Positions 17,736 through 28,247 of a DNA stretch of 28,289 bases are shown here, in pieces. The stretch spans positions 1 to 28,289 of the forward strand of contig CAKUJM010000036.1 in the NCBI GenBank assembly GCA_934661755.1, in the 5' to 3' direction. Source of the stretch: an uncultured Lentisphaeria bacterium. GTDB lineage: Bacteria > Verrucomicrobiota > Lentisphaeria > Oligosphaerales > Oligosphaeraceae. The stretch's first letter is position 1; the number at the start of each line of letters is the position of its first letter. The position numbers and the translations under genes were made by a program. The notes under the pieces were generated by a model. That model was not told the origin of the DNA, searched no databases, and was given only the letters and a program-made list of their open reading frames with translations.

Positions 17736-18656
17736 TCATCCGGCGAAATCCGGGTCGTTTTCGCGGCGGCACTGCTCGGCGTTGGTATATTGCCGGTGGA
17801 ACTCCTCGGCGCTGGCGCTCTTGCGTCTGCGCAATGTCCGGATGAACTCGTCGGCCATGACGGTCCAGACCCCGGTGTCAGTGCCCAGACCCAGCAGCAT
17901 CCCGTGATCGCCAAACGGGAAGAGGTGGAAGGAGCAGACCAGTCCGGCGTCCAGCATGGCCCGGGCAAAGCCGACTGAGCCGTTCATCGGCACCATCTGA
18001 TCCTGGCAGGTATGCCATAGAAATGCCGGCGCCGTCTGCTCGTCCAGGTAGTTGCGCAGATCAAAATCGCGCAGCTGCCGCAATGACGGCCTGGCGTCAT
18101 CGCCAAGCCCCCAGCAGTTCCGGAGAGTCTCAGCATGGCCGTCGCGCTCATCGCCCGTGGTCACGGGATAGCATAGTATCATCGCATTGAGCCGTGACGA
18201 CTGGCGATCCGCGTCGTCGCCGGCATTGGCGTCAATCTGGTCGCAGAACGAGGTGCCAAGAGAGCCGGCCAGATGGCCGCCGGCCGAGAAGCCGCAGGCA
18301 TACACCTGCTGCGGATCAATGCCGAATTGGCCGGCCCGGGCGCGGATGAGCTTGACTGCGCGGGCGGCGTCCTGGAACATGGCGGGGTAGTGACCGAATG
18401 GCCCGCAACGGTAGTCGAGCACAAAGCAATTATATCCCAGGCGGTTGAAGACACGTGCAATCGGCGCGCCCTCCGAGTTGGTGCAGACGCCGCCATAGCC
18501 GCCGCCGGGAATCACCAGCATGGCGGGACGGGGGGCGCCATCGGCGCACGGCGGCAGTGACATCGGGGTGATCGAGGGACGGCCGCCGGAGCTGGCGCGA
18601 TCCGGCATATTGTCCCACAACAGTATCTTCGGCATGGTGGCAATGGTCATCGTCAA
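17736..18656 (-). CDS. Alpha/beta hydrolase, acetyl-xylan-esterase-like
   Basis: The 306-residue alpha/beta hydrolase has the oxyanion loop VIPGGGYGG, the nucleophile elbow GFSAG (catalytic Ser), the acid Asp in HTCQDQMVP and the base His in GDHGM. This set is common in esterases that remove acetyl groups from plant polysaccharides or in small-molecule carboxylesterases. No signal peptide is visible, so it probably acts on imported oligosaccharides in the cytosol. The start at 18656 follows GAAGGA about 8 bases upstream. The SGNH hydrolase gene precedes it on the same strand, separated only by inverted-repeat element copy C, so the two esterases may be co-transcribed. The exact substrate is unknown. 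Confidence 0.85.
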   Translation of the reverse strand: MTMTIATMPKILLWDNMPDRASSGGRPSITPMSLPPCADGAPRPAMLVIPGGGYGGVCTNSEGAPIARVFNRLGYNCFVLDYRCGPFGHYPAMFQDAARAVKLIRARAGQFGIDPQQVYACGFSAGGHLAGSLGTSFCDQIDANAGDDADRQSSRLNAMILCYPVTTGDERDGHAETLRNCWGLGDDARPSLRQLRDFDLRNYLDEQTAPAFLWHTCQDQMVPMNGSVGFARAMLDAGLVCSFHLFPFGDHGMLLGLGTDTGVWTVMADEFIRTLRRRKSASAEEFHRQYTNAEQCRRENDPDFAG

Positions 18657-18665
18657 TCCTTCATG

Positions 18666-18787
18666 GAAGCGTCAAGTTGGGGGATTTTGCGTCAGAATGG
18701 GGAGTAGTCTTTGGGGAGCGCATCGGGAGTGCGTGAACGAAAAAAGACTGAATCACGGCGCAAAAGAGCCAACTTCACGGCATTCAG
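18666..18787 (+). repeat. Dispersed inverted-repeat element, copy C
   Basis: This 122-bp copy is aligned with copy B along its length (gattttgcgtcagaatgg, gggagtgcgtg, ggcgcaaaagagccaac). It almost exactly fills the gap between two same-strand esterase genes, ending 4 bp before the stop codon of one and starting 9 bp from the start codon of the other. In the shared transcript it would fold into a long stem. Confidence 0.75.
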
Positions 18788-18791
18788 GTCC

Positions 18792-19460
18792 CTAGTTGAT
18801 GGCGTTGTAGCCCATGGCCTTGAGAAAGGCGCGGGCCATCAATGCGCTCCCGGCGCAATTGGGATGGATTCGATCCCAGGTGTAATACCCCGAATACTGA
18901 TGTTCCAGCGCTTCGCAGAAAGCCGTCTGCAGGTCCACGCAGACCAGGTCGTGTCGTGCCGCCACGCGCTTCATCGCCGCGCCGTACTCGTCCATGCGGG
19001 CGCGCATCGCATCTTGGGCGTTGCTCTCAATGAAGTACGGGGTCATGAAATTCATTCCGCATCCCTTGGGAAGGGTCATCTCCACCAGCTTCTCCAGGCC
19101 GGACTCGTATTCCTCGAGGGGGACCGCCTCCTCCGGCTGCCCCGGCGAATCGAATTGACGCCAGACGTCATTGATGCCGATGCATACCGACACCCAGTCG
19201 GGCTTGAAGGCGAGGACGTCGGTTTCCCAGCGGGCAAGCAGATTGCGGACGTTGTTTCCGCTGTTTCCGCTGTTGATGACGTGGATATGCAGTTCCGGCG
19301 ACCAGCCGTTGAGTATCGCATTGACGAAATTGGGATAGCCTTTGCCCAGCGGATCAAAGAGCCCCTGCGAGACCTCGCCGGCGCCGCGTCCGCCGGAACG
19401 CCCCATGTCAGTCACCGAGTCGCCGACAAAAATCAATCTGCTGTGTGGTTTTAGTAGCAT
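18792..19460 (-). CDS. SGNH/GDSL-family hydrolase
   Basis: The 222-residue SGNH-fold esterase has block I VGDSVTDMG (nucleophile Ser), a block II region INSGNSGNN with the oxyanion glycine, block III GINDVW (Asn) and block V DRIHPN (Asp and His). These four blocks define GDSL/SGNH lipases, acyl-esterases and carbohydrate deacetylases. There is no signal peptide with the chosen start, so a cytosolic role on acylated sugars is likely. The start at 19460 follows AGAGG by about 6 bases; an in-frame extension to 19541 would run through the terminator of the upstream tRNA and is rejected. It is the first of two neighbouring esterase genes. Confidence 0.88.
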   Translation of the reverse strand: MLLKPHSRLIFVGDSVTDMGRSGGRGAGEVSQGLFDPLGKGYPNFVNAILNGWSPELHIHVINSGNSGNNVRNLLARWETDVLAFKPDWVSVCIGINDVWRQFDSPGQPEEAVPLEEYESGLEKLVEMTLPKGCGMNFMTPYFIESNAQDAMRARMDEYGAAMKRVAARHDLVCVDLQTAFCEALEHQYSGYYTWDRIHPNCAGSALMARAFLKAMGYNAIN

Positions 19461-19522
19461 AAGCGCCTCTTTATTGCGAAGTGGCATTGTTGACAGATTC
19501 AAGCAATCGCCGTATGGGGAAA

Positions 19523-19560
19523 CAAAAAAAAGACCAGCCAAGGAATGATTTGGCTGGTCT
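19523..19560 (-). terminator. Strong Rho-independent terminator after the initiator tRNA
   Basis: A perfect 11-bp stem AGACCAGCCAA/TTGGCTGGTCT (19531-19541 and 19550-19560) with an 8-nt loop is followed on the minus strand by eight T residues (19524-19531). It lies 6 bp beyond the 3' end of the tRNA and clearly ends its transcript. Confidence 0.93.
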
Positions 19561-19566
19561 GGAAAA

Positions 19567-19643
<77 letters not shown>

Positions 19644-19688
19644 TCAAGTTTTTTCTGTTCGGAACTCTTTCATTCCGGCAACGCGCAT

Positions 19689-19716
19689 ACTTTAACCCGT
19701 TTCTCCAGGATTGCAA
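19689..19716 (-). promoter_or_regulatory. Candidate promoter of the initiator tRNA
   Basis: On the minus strand there is a -35 box TTGCAA (19711-19716), a 16-bp spacer and a -10 box TAAAGT (19689-19694). The tRNA 5' end is 45 nt beyond the -10 box. Four of six bases match in each box. Confidence 0.45.
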
Positions 19717-19749
19717 GCGACTGATTGCAGATTATGCCATTTTTTTTGC

Positions 19750-19782
19750 CTGAAATGGCGTGAAGTTGCGATTTTGGCGCCA
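19750..19782 (-). repeat. Partial end of the dispersed inverted-repeat element, copy D
   Basis: The stretch ctgaaatggcgtgaagttg followed by cgattttggcgcca matches one end of copy A (346-377) with one or two single-base gaps. Both are preceded by a T-run. The remainder of the element is not recognisable, so this is a solo end or a decayed copy. Confidence 0.45.
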
Positions 19783-19837
19783 ATTGCCCACCCAGAAAAT
19801 GCCTGGCGCCCCTCCCGGCGGATGCACTGGAGGCCAC

Positions 19838-21226
19838 TTAATTGCCATCCTCCTGGGGGGCGCAGGATTGCAGCTGCCGCAGCTGCCGGGGAGTGGCGAT
19901 CGCGCCAAAGGCGTAGGCAACGGCGAAAATCGTCATGGACCATGAAAATGCAGTCTCCCAGTCCTTGTAGTCCACCGCCAGGCAGATGATCACAATCAGC
20001 GCGATGAGCAGCAACAGCCGTATGCCGCGGGGGATGGATGGCCACAGATTGCGGCCGAAGTGCCGGTACGGCACATTGGAGATCATCAGGATGCTGGCGA
20101 GGATGATGCATGCGGCGGCAATCAGAGTATAGCGCATGCCGCTGTATTGCACGCAGGCCAGCACCCCGCTTCCCGCCAGCAGGGCTCCGGCGGGCGAGGG
20201 CAGGCCCTGGAAGATCCCCGGTGGCAATTCGCGGGTCGGATGGATGAAGCGGTAGAGCCGCCAGAAAATGCAGGCGACATAGAATGAGGCGATGGATGCG
20301 GATAGCCACGACGGCAGCGAGTCGTCAATGCGCGACAGCCCCAGGAAGATCATGCTCCCCACCGCCAGGCCGAAGCTGGTGCCATCGGCAATGTCGTCGT
20401 AGAGCGCACCGCGCTTGGTGGATCCGAATTTGCGCGCCATCTTGCCGTCGAACAAGTCGAAGAACTGCCCGGCGAAGATCAGGATGAATGACATGACGTA
20501 GCTGGACGGATACTCGGGATGCCAGGCGGTCCAAATGGCGCCGATGCCGCAGGCAAAATTGAGGAATGTGAGCGAATTGGCATACCAGTTGTCCGGTATC
20601 ACCTTGCAATAGAGCGACAGGAATGCGAGGATGATGCATGAGATCATCATCGCGTCGACGGTCGCCTGGCGAAAGAGCGGGATGCCCGGGCAGCGCAGCT
20701 GGTAGATGGCCAGGGTGGCGATGAGCACCGTCACCAGCGCGGTCTTGACCTTGCCGAAGGAATTGGCGGCGGTCTTCTGGCAGAAGAAGCGCGAGCATTG
20801 GCCGATGACGTCGATAACGCAGTAGGTCACCACCATCCACAGGCTGAGCCGCGGCGAAGTGACGTTGTCGCCGACCGCCAGATAGAGCAGGGCGGGGAAT
20901 GACATCAGCTTGTCCGAGAGCGGATCCAGCCACTTTCCGGTTTCGGTGACCAGGTCGCAGGTGCGGGCGATTGTCCCGTCCGTCAAGTCGGAGATCATCC
21001 AGAATGCAAACCACAGAATGGCAAAAGTCCAATGGCCGGCGTCGGCGATCGCGATGGCGACGACCCCCTGGGGAAAACGCAGTATGGAGATGCCATTTGG
21101 ATGCAGCGGCCAGAAGTGGCGGATGAAATTCTGGCATTTCACCGATTTGGTCAGCGACAGCACCAGCAGGCGCTCAGCCAGAAGCATCAGCAGGATTATT
21201 GCAATGACAAGGACAGTGTAGCCCAT
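19838..21226 (-). CDS. Fused PgsA-like and PssA-like CDP-alcohol phosphatidyltransferase
   Basis: The 462-residue integral membrane protein has two complete CDP-alcohol phosphatidyltransferase motifs. The first, D80..D83G..AR88-x8-G97-x3-D101-x3-D105, follows HPNGISILRFP and precedes GKVKTALVTV, as in phosphatidylglycerophosphate synthase. The second, D257..D260G..AR265-x7-G273-x3-D277-x3-D281, follows NSLTFLNFACG and precedes GLPSPAGALLAG, as in phosphatidylserine synthase. The second motif is one residue shorter than usual between AR and G. Both halves use CDP-diacylglycerol as donor, so one chain could make PGP and PS, the precursors of PG and PE. These are normally separate proteins. About ten hydrophobic segments are visible. 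No clear ribosome site precedes 21226. Confidence 0.85.
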   Translation of the reverse strand: MGYTVLVIAIILLMLLAERLLVLSLTKSVKCQNFIRHFWPLHPNGISILRFPQGVVAIAIADAGHWTFAILWFAFWMISDLTDGTIARTCDLVTETGKWLDPLSDKLMSFPALLYLAVGDNVTSPRLSLWMVVTYCVIDVIGQCSRFFCQKTAANSFGKVKTALVTVLIATLAIYQLRCPGIPLFRQATVDAMMISCIILAFLSLYCKVIPDNWYANSLTFLNFACGIGAIWTAWHPEYPSSYVMSFILIFAGQFFDLFDGKMARKFGSTKRGALYDDIADGTSFGLAVGSMIFLGLSRIDDSLPSWLSASIASFYVACIFWRLYRFIHPTRELPPGIFQGLPSPAGALLAGSGVLACVQYSGMRYTLIAAACIILASILMISNVPYRHFGRNLWPSIPRGIRLLLLIALIVIICLAVDYKDWETAFSWSMTIFAVAYAFGAIATPRQLRQLQSCAPQEDGN

Positions 21227-21314
21227 ATTGTTGTTATGCAGTCAAGTCGGGAGGAATGCGCCACCATCGCCGTGGCATTTCAGCCATGGCGTCTCTTATT
21301 GGGGAGCGCCGGTC

Positions 21315-22223
21315 TCATGGCTCCGGGAGCAATTCCGGCAGCAGTTCGCCAGTCCGGAAGCCGGCGGCGCAACGATGCCCGCCGCCGCCATATTTGATCG
21401 CTACCGCCGCCACATCGACCTCCGGCTTGGCCGTGGCGTCGGTGTAAATGCCGTAATTCCACCCCTTGCCGTTGGTGCTGAAAAGCAGCATCGCGTCGTG
21501 TTTTTCCGGATCAAAGGCCTGGATCATGTTCGCAGATCCATGTCCGGCGCAATTGAAGCACAGTACCCGCAATCCCCATATCCGGCGGACAAATGCGCTT
21601 TCATTCAGAAGCGTCCGGTAGTGGGAGTCGTTGTATGCCTTGATTGTCCGTCCGTCGCGAATCAGCGAATCGACCAGGACGTCGTCCTCAAAATCCTCCA
21701 CCGAATTGAGGCGATATCCATCCCGGCCGAAGTTGGCCGGCAGAAAACGGCGGTCGCAATCGACCTGGGTGGCATAGAAGAACGGCAAAACCGTATCGCT
21801 GAAGGCCGGGTCATGCTGGTTGCGGAAGGTGTCGTAGTCTCCGACCAGCTGCAGCAGCCGCGGCACCGGCCGACCGGTGAAGAATTGCCACGCCAGCTCC
21901 GCCCCGCAGATCAGCTCCCCCGGCTGGCATCGCAGGCCCGGCGCATGGGCATAGCCATGTTTCTGGCTGTTGCGGATGGCGGATGCATGATGGTCGATCC
22001 ACAGCAATTTGCCGGATGCGGCCAGCGACTGCATATCCCCGGGCGGGAGAGTGTAGTCGACAATCACGACAAGGCCATGCGCCGACAGCTCGTCGGCGCC
22101 GGGAATCGGAGCGGCGGCATCGTAATTCAACGAGAGCGTTGCGGCATCCGGATGGAAGATCCGCGCAATCGCCCCCGCCATATAGCCGTCAAGGTCATGG
22201 TGGTGGATTATCAGGGTGGACAT
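21315..22223 (-). CDS. DHH-family phosphoesterase
   Basis: The 302-residue protein has motif I HHHDLDGYMAG (7-17), the Asp of VDYTLPPGD (55-63), the DHH motif in WIDHHAS (75-81), GDYDTF in the middle, and the DHHA1 glycine loop GGGGHRCAAGF (279-289). These metal sites fit a Mn-dependent phosphodiesterase or phosphatase of the DHH/DHHA1 superfamily, which includes oligoribonuclease NrnA, RecJ and cyclic-dinucleotide phosphodiesterases. It is closest in size to the NrnA-like group, so a role in degrading nano-RNA or dinucleotides is plausible but unproven. It is cytosolic. It lies 88 bp before the phospholipid synthase on the same strand. The start has no strong ribosome site. Confidence 0.87.
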   Translation of the reverse strand: MSTLIIHHHDLDGYMAGAIARIFHPDAATLSLNYDAAAPIPGADELSAHGLVVIVDYTLPPGDMQSLAASGKLLWIDHHASAIRNSQKHGYAHAPGLRCQPGELICGAELAWQFFTGRPVPRLLQLVGDYDTFRNQHDPAFSDTVLPFFYATQVDCDRRFLPANFGRDGYRLNSVEDFEDDVLVDSLIRDGRTIKAYNDSHYRTLLNESAFVRRIWGLRVLCFNCAGHGSANMIQAFDPEKHDAMLLFSTNGKGWNYGIYTDATAKPEVDVAAVAIKYGGGGHRCAAGFRTGELLPELLPEP

Positions 22224-22262
22224 CGGATACGCTTTCAGCCTGATGTGGCGCTATGGCAGGAC

Positions 22263-22390
22263 ATTCAATGGCCTTACGGGAAGTTTTGAGTCACTTCGGC
22301 GAAAATGCCACCGCACGTGCTTTGACTGGATGGGGCATGGGTGGCATCTCCAAAACGCCAATGCAACGTGCGGCCGAATTGACATTGAAT
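22263..22390. repeat. Long nested imperfect palindrome
   Basis: Pairs occur in the right nested order: attcaatg/cattgaat (22263-22270, 22383-22390), gtcacttcggc/gccgaattgac (22290-22300, 22373-22383, one mismatch) and ccgcacgt/acgtgcgg (22311-22318, 22366-22373). An alternative is ATGCCACC/GGTGGCAT (22305-22312, 22340-22347). The 128-bp unit lies between two minus-strand genes and could be a structured 3' UTR, terminator or MITE-like element. Confidence 0.55.
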
Positions 22391-22415
22391 CAGCCGACGG
22401 CGGCCAATTTGGGCA

Positions 22416-23237
22416 TCAGCAGAATTTATAGACGATAAAGAAGGCAATGCCGATCAGCACGATGGTGCCAAGCGTTGCCAAAAGATACTGTACGCCGGAC
22501 GGCGACTCGTCCTCCGCAGGCAGAGCAAAGGCTTCCGGCGCTGGCGCGCTTTCTGCCATGACTGGCTTGGGGGGCGCCGGCGGGGCCTCGACCGGCGTCT
22601 TGGACTGGGGAGGAGTCTGCGCCTTGCCCGGATCCGCTGGCGTTGGCGTGGCGCCGGGTGTGCCTGCCGTCGGCGGCGCCGGACGCTTGATGGTGAAGGT
22701 CGGCTTGGGCTTGGGTGCCGGCGCCGCTTCATCGGAGGCCGGCGCAGGCGCTGGAGCCACAGGCGCGGGAGCCACAGACGCTGGAGCCGCTGGAGCTGGA
22801 GCCGCGGCCTTTGGGGGCTCCGGAGCATCATGCTTGATTCCGAGCTTGATTCCGGAATGCGGCATTGCATCCCCTGCGGCCTTTGGAGAGGCCGCTGCTG
22901 GCGCTGCCGGTGCATCATGCTTGAAGCTCAGTTTGATGCCGGAACGCTTCATGCCATCATCGCCGGCATGGCTGGCCGGAGAAGCCGGCGGAATCGGGGA
23001 TGCCGCGGATGCCGGCGGAATCGGAGATGCCGGCGGAACCGGGGATGCCGGAGTGCCTTCGGCGTCAGCTGGCGCGGCAACCGGCGGCTTGCGGGGGATG
23101 TTCAGTTTCACAGCGCCAGCGGCGGCGTGGTCGGATGCGCCCTCGCCGGGAATGTGCGGCTTGAAACTCAGCTTCGGCGTCGCCGGCGGTACCGGCTGGG
23201 ATGCGTCCTGCGATGACTTCAGCGTTTCTTCACTCAT
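22416..23237 (-). CDS. Pro/Ala-rich tail-anchored repeat protein
   Basis: I do not recognise the family of this 273-residue protein. It has no N-terminal signal; residues 1-245 are Pro/Ala/Ser-rich and disordered-looking, and a single hydrophobic helix (about 251-270) ends with YKFC at the C-terminus, as in tail-anchored proteins facing the cytosol. Within the disordered part a short motif recurs five times: PKLSFKPHIP (21-30), AVKLNIPRKPP (42-52), SGIKLSFKHDAP (99-110), SGIKLGIKHDAP (128-139) and PTFTIKRPAP (179-188). The regular basic, beta-prone motif suggests a multivalent docking tether. The start follows AGGAG by about 11 bases. It is a single gene, with the clpC cluster 170 bp upstream. 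Confidence 0.8.
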   Translation of the reverse strand: MSEETLKSSQDASQPVPPATPKLSFKPHIPGEGASDHAAAGAVKLNIPRKPPVAAPADAEGTPASPVPPASPIPPASAASPIPPASPASHAGDDGMKRSGIKLSFKHDAPAAPAAASPKAAGDAMPHSGIKLGIKHDAPEPPKAAAPAPAAPASVAPAPVAPAPAPASDEAAPAPKPKPTFTIKRPAPPTAGTPGATPTPADPGKAQTPPQSKTPVEAPPAPPKPVMAESAPAPEAFALPAEDESPSGVQYLLATLGTIVLIGIAFFIVYKFC

Positions 23238-23407
23238 GATGGTTGTTCTCCTGCTCGCTTGACGGATAGATGTGAAATTGCAACGTGGAATACGCTAAAA
23301 AATAGCACAAAATTCATGATATTCAAGTCAGGACGGCCAATGATTGACGCAGTGCCGGAGTGTTTTGCATCAGAACAGGACAGGCTTCGCCGTCACCCGC
23401 CGCCACG

Positions 23408-23938
23408 CTAGCTGCCGTCGCCCGCCGCCGTCCCCGGCGTGACCATTTTCCGGATGATCGGATCAAGATCCGGCGCGAATGGCGCGTCGGTGGCGTCGTC
23501 ATGACGCCTTTCCAAGGTGTCGAGCAGCCGGTCGAAGGCGTCCAGGTTGTCCGACATTGCCCGCCGCTGCGCCTCTGTGGTCTCGTCGGCATGGCGGCGC
23601 AGGAAGCGCACCCGGGCGTTGAGCTCGTCCCTCAGCAGGTCCAGATAGGCGGCAAGCAGCGGGTTGCGCGAGTCGACCCGGTCAAGCCGCTTGCGGACGG
23701 CGTCAGTATGGCTGCACAGCTCCTGGACTTCGCGCTGGCGGCTGAAGATCCGGGTGCCGCCTACCAGCAATGGCAACGCCGCAATGGCCATCAACTGGAC
23801 AATGATCACCGCCACAATGCCGCTCTTCGCCGCAATGGCGCAAGCATTGGCCGCATGGCAGACCCCGGGGCGGCCGTCAGAGCCATCGGCAGCGGCGCCT
23901 TCCCTGGCAGCATTCATCGTGTCCGGTCGATTGGCCAT
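23408..23938 (-). CDS. Hypothetical membrane protein with coiled coil, downstream of clpC
   Basis: I do not recognise this 176-residue protein. One hydrophobic segment at about 37-60 (SGIVAVIIVQLMAIAALPLLVG) is followed by a charged helical region (about 64-155) rich in Arg, Glu and Leu that is likely to form a coiled coil, and a short Pro/Gly tail. The start at 23938 is 4 nt after the clpC stop, so it is almost certainly co-transcribed with and translationally coupled to clpC. A membrane-tethered partner, adaptor or substrate of the ClpC unfoldase is a possible role, inferred from context only. Confidence 0.75.
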   Translation of the reverse strand: MANRPDTMNAAREGAAADGSDGRPGVCHAANACAIAAKSGIVAVIIVQLMAIAALPLLVGGTRIFSRQREVQELCSHTDAVRKRLDRVDSRNPLLAAYLDLLRDELNARVRFLRRHADETTEAQRRAMSDNLDAFDRLLDTLERRHDDATDAPFAPDLDPIIRKMVTPGTAAGDGS

Positions 23939-23942
23939 GCGG

Positions 23943-26537
<2,595 letters not shown>

Positions 26538-26998
26538 AAAATCTGGTCCTCTCTCCCTGAAAATGCCCTGATGCGCCGGGCGCGGATGCCGCGCAGACGC
26601 AGACGCCGCCATTGACGCCCGTGCCTGGCAATATGTTTACAGGTGCTTGCTGAACACTTTGTTCATTCCGGTTGCTCGCTCCGGCCGTTTCCGCGGCGCA
26701 ATCGCCTAATATAACGCTGTTCGCAATTCCCTCATTGTCGCCTCGGCGTTTTAGGGCGGCTGGCGCCGCATGATGGATGCCAGGCGGAAAGGCCAGCTTG
26801 GTGAAAAAGCCACGGTTTTCCCATGTGCCGTGACGCCATCTCCGGCCGCCGGCGCGGAAGGCATAATCCCGGAAATGCGGGTTGCAATCGACCGCAGACG
26901 TGGCATATTATGACGTCTTACAAATTTGACGCCAGCGGTGCGTGAATATGGATATTGGCCGGCACGGATTGTGCCGGGTGCGCGCGTCCGGTTTTCGC
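26538..26998. other. Intergenic region between clpC and tRNA-Ser
   Basis: This 461-bp gap lies between divergent transcription units. It holds GCGTTATATT on the minus strand (26708-26717), a -10-like box about 170 nt before clpC, a TTGACG box at 26926-26931 that could serve tRNA-Ser, and the hairpin at 26959-26977. A 47-codon frame at 26770-26913 has no ribosome site or other support. Nothing else is recognised. Confidence 0.4.
26959..26977 (+). other. Perfect hairpin in the leader of tRNA-Ser
   Basis: CCGGCAC-ggatt-GTGCCGG is a perfect 7-bp stem with a 5-nt loop, ending 21 bp before the tRNA-Ser gene. It could be a leader processing structure or a terminator stem without T-run. Confidence 0.35.
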
Positions 26999-27088
26999 GG
27001 AGAGATGGCTGAGTGGTCTAAGGCAACGGTCTTGAAAACCGCCGACGAAGCGATTCGTCCGTGAGTTCGAATCTCACTCTCTCCGCCA
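26999..27088 (+). tRNA. tRNA-Ser(TGA)
   Basis: This 90-nt class II tRNA has acceptor GGAGAGA/TCTCTCC, anticodon loop CTTGAAA (anticodon UGA), a long variable arm (CGACGAAGCGATTCGTCC), T-loop TTCGAAT, discriminator G and encoded CCA. The base pair at the outer end of the anticodon stem is A-C mismatched. It marks the boundary between the GC-rich core and the AT-richer DNA that follows. Confidence 0.96.
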
Positions 27089-27442
27089 TTTATTTTTCCC
27101 CTTCCAATTTCTGGTAAAAAGAGAATCTTTTATTCAAAAGCTCTAAAAGTCGTTGGCGTAAAGGGATTTGTGTAAATTGATGAGGTGTGTTTGAAACACA
27201 CTCAGAATCTGAAAAAAGGTCTTTTTCAGAGGAAAATCACGGCTCCGGAGTCTGAATTCTGAGTTTTGCTGAAAAGGTTAAAAATTCAGTTAAAGTAGCA
27301 AGTCGTTGATTATGAACAATATTTAATTTTTGTAGTGTAACTGGCATGGGTGGGGGTATCGCACTCGGTCGAAATGAAAAAACACCCTCTTTTTTCTGAC
27401 CCGGATTTGAGTTCGAAAATTATAACTGACACCCTGTTTTAA
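27089..27442. other. AT-rich intergenic segment behind tRNA-Ser
   Basis: This 354-bp stretch is visibly AT-richer than everything to its left and has no supported gene. It contains the cluster of inverted repeats at 27185-27263. It ends at the truncated left edge of an IS5-type transposase. No copy of the tRNA 3' end was found in the window to mark the far att site. Confidence 0.5.
27185..27263. repeat. Cluster of inverted repeats
   Basis: Three perfect inverted repeats lie adjacent or nested: GTGTGTTT-g-AAACACAC (27185-27201), CTGAAAAA-aggtc-TTTTTCAG (27209-27229), and CTCAGAAT/ATTCTGAG (27201-27208 and 27256-27263) enclosing the second. They could form a branched RNA or cruciform, as at the edge of a mobile element. 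Confidence 0.5.
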
Positions 27443-28186
27443 CGGGGGGGCCAGAAAACATTTCTCTATGCAAAAACGATTTGGCTGTTCCGCTCAAAAC
27501 TGGAAGAACATAAACTCACCCGGAAACTGTTTGACAAGTTCAATGCCTTCCTTGCCGAATCCGGTTTTGTGGCTCGCAAGGGACAAATCGTTGATGCGAC
27601 AATTGTTCGCGTGCCGACTCAGCGTAACACCAGAGAAGAAAATGAGGCTATCAAGGCAGGAAATCCGCCAGTTGAAAACTGGAGTGACGCAAAGAAATGT
27701 CAGAAAGACACGGATGCCCGTTGGACGCAGAAACGAGGCAAGAATTATTTCGGTTATAAGAATCATATTGAGGTCGATGTTCAGCACAAGATCATCCGGG
27801 ATTGCAAGATTACGGATGCCGCTGTTCACGACAGCAAAGTGTTTGAGGACATTCTTGATGAAAAGAATACCAGCCGGGATGTTTATGCGGACAGCGCTTA
27901 TCGTTCCGCAGAGCGTGAGGCTGATCTGAAGCAGAGAAAATTCCGTCCGCACCTACAAAGAAAAGGTTGTAAAGGACATCAGTTGACCTCACGGGAGAAG
28001 CGGGGAAACCTTACCAGAGCCCGTATTCGTTCGCGGATAGAACATGTCTTCGGAGCCATACACCAGCGAGCCGGAGATGTAATTCTGCGAACAATCGGAA
28101 TCAGCATGGCAGAAGTGAAACCTGGATTACGCAACATCGCATACAACATGGACAGATTCTGCACTTTGATGCTGCAGAATGCATAA
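27443..28186 (+). pseudogene. IS5-family transposase, N-terminally truncated
   Basis: The reading frame ending at the TAA at 28184 carries the IS5 DDE set in order: Asp in QIVDATIV, Asp in YADSAYRS and Glu in SRIEHVFG. YAKTIWLFRSKLEEHK and TREENEAIKAG are also typical of the family. In this frame it is open back only to a TAA at 27440, and the first 80-100 residues normally found before the AKTIWLFR segment are absent. The sequence before it does not encode them in any frame I read. A GTG at 27569 is the only plausible internal start. It is a dead or fragmentary copy. Its base composition fits the AT-rich segment and not the core genes. Confidence 0.88.
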
Positions 28187-28230
28187 AACGGAGGTTTTTA
28201 TAGAAAAATTAAGGCTCTTCGACATTTTTA
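27443..28230 (+). mobile_element. Remnant of an IS5-type insertion sequence
   Basis: The remnant comprises the truncated transposase plus a short right flank. After the stop, aaggctcttcgacattttta (28210-28229) may be the right inverted terminus; no matching left end is visible because the left part is lost. The right boundary is therefore approximate. Confidence 0.6.
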
Positions 28231-28247
28231 ATGGGTAACAACACAAT

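Noticed and set aside
23325..23400. Possible further copy of the inverted-repeat element (TTTTGCATCAGAA)
   Set aside because: Only about 13 bp resemble the element core and neither end is recognisable, so it was not annotated.
26770..26913. 47-codon frame between clpC and tRNA-Ser
   Set aside because: There is no ribosome binding site and no recognisable motif; a frame of this length is common by chance in GC-rich DNA.
27468..27929. 153-codon frame overlapping the transposase in another frame
   Set aside because: The conserved IS5 residues, including the AKTIWLFR segment, are all read in the frame ending at 28186; the other frame has no motif.
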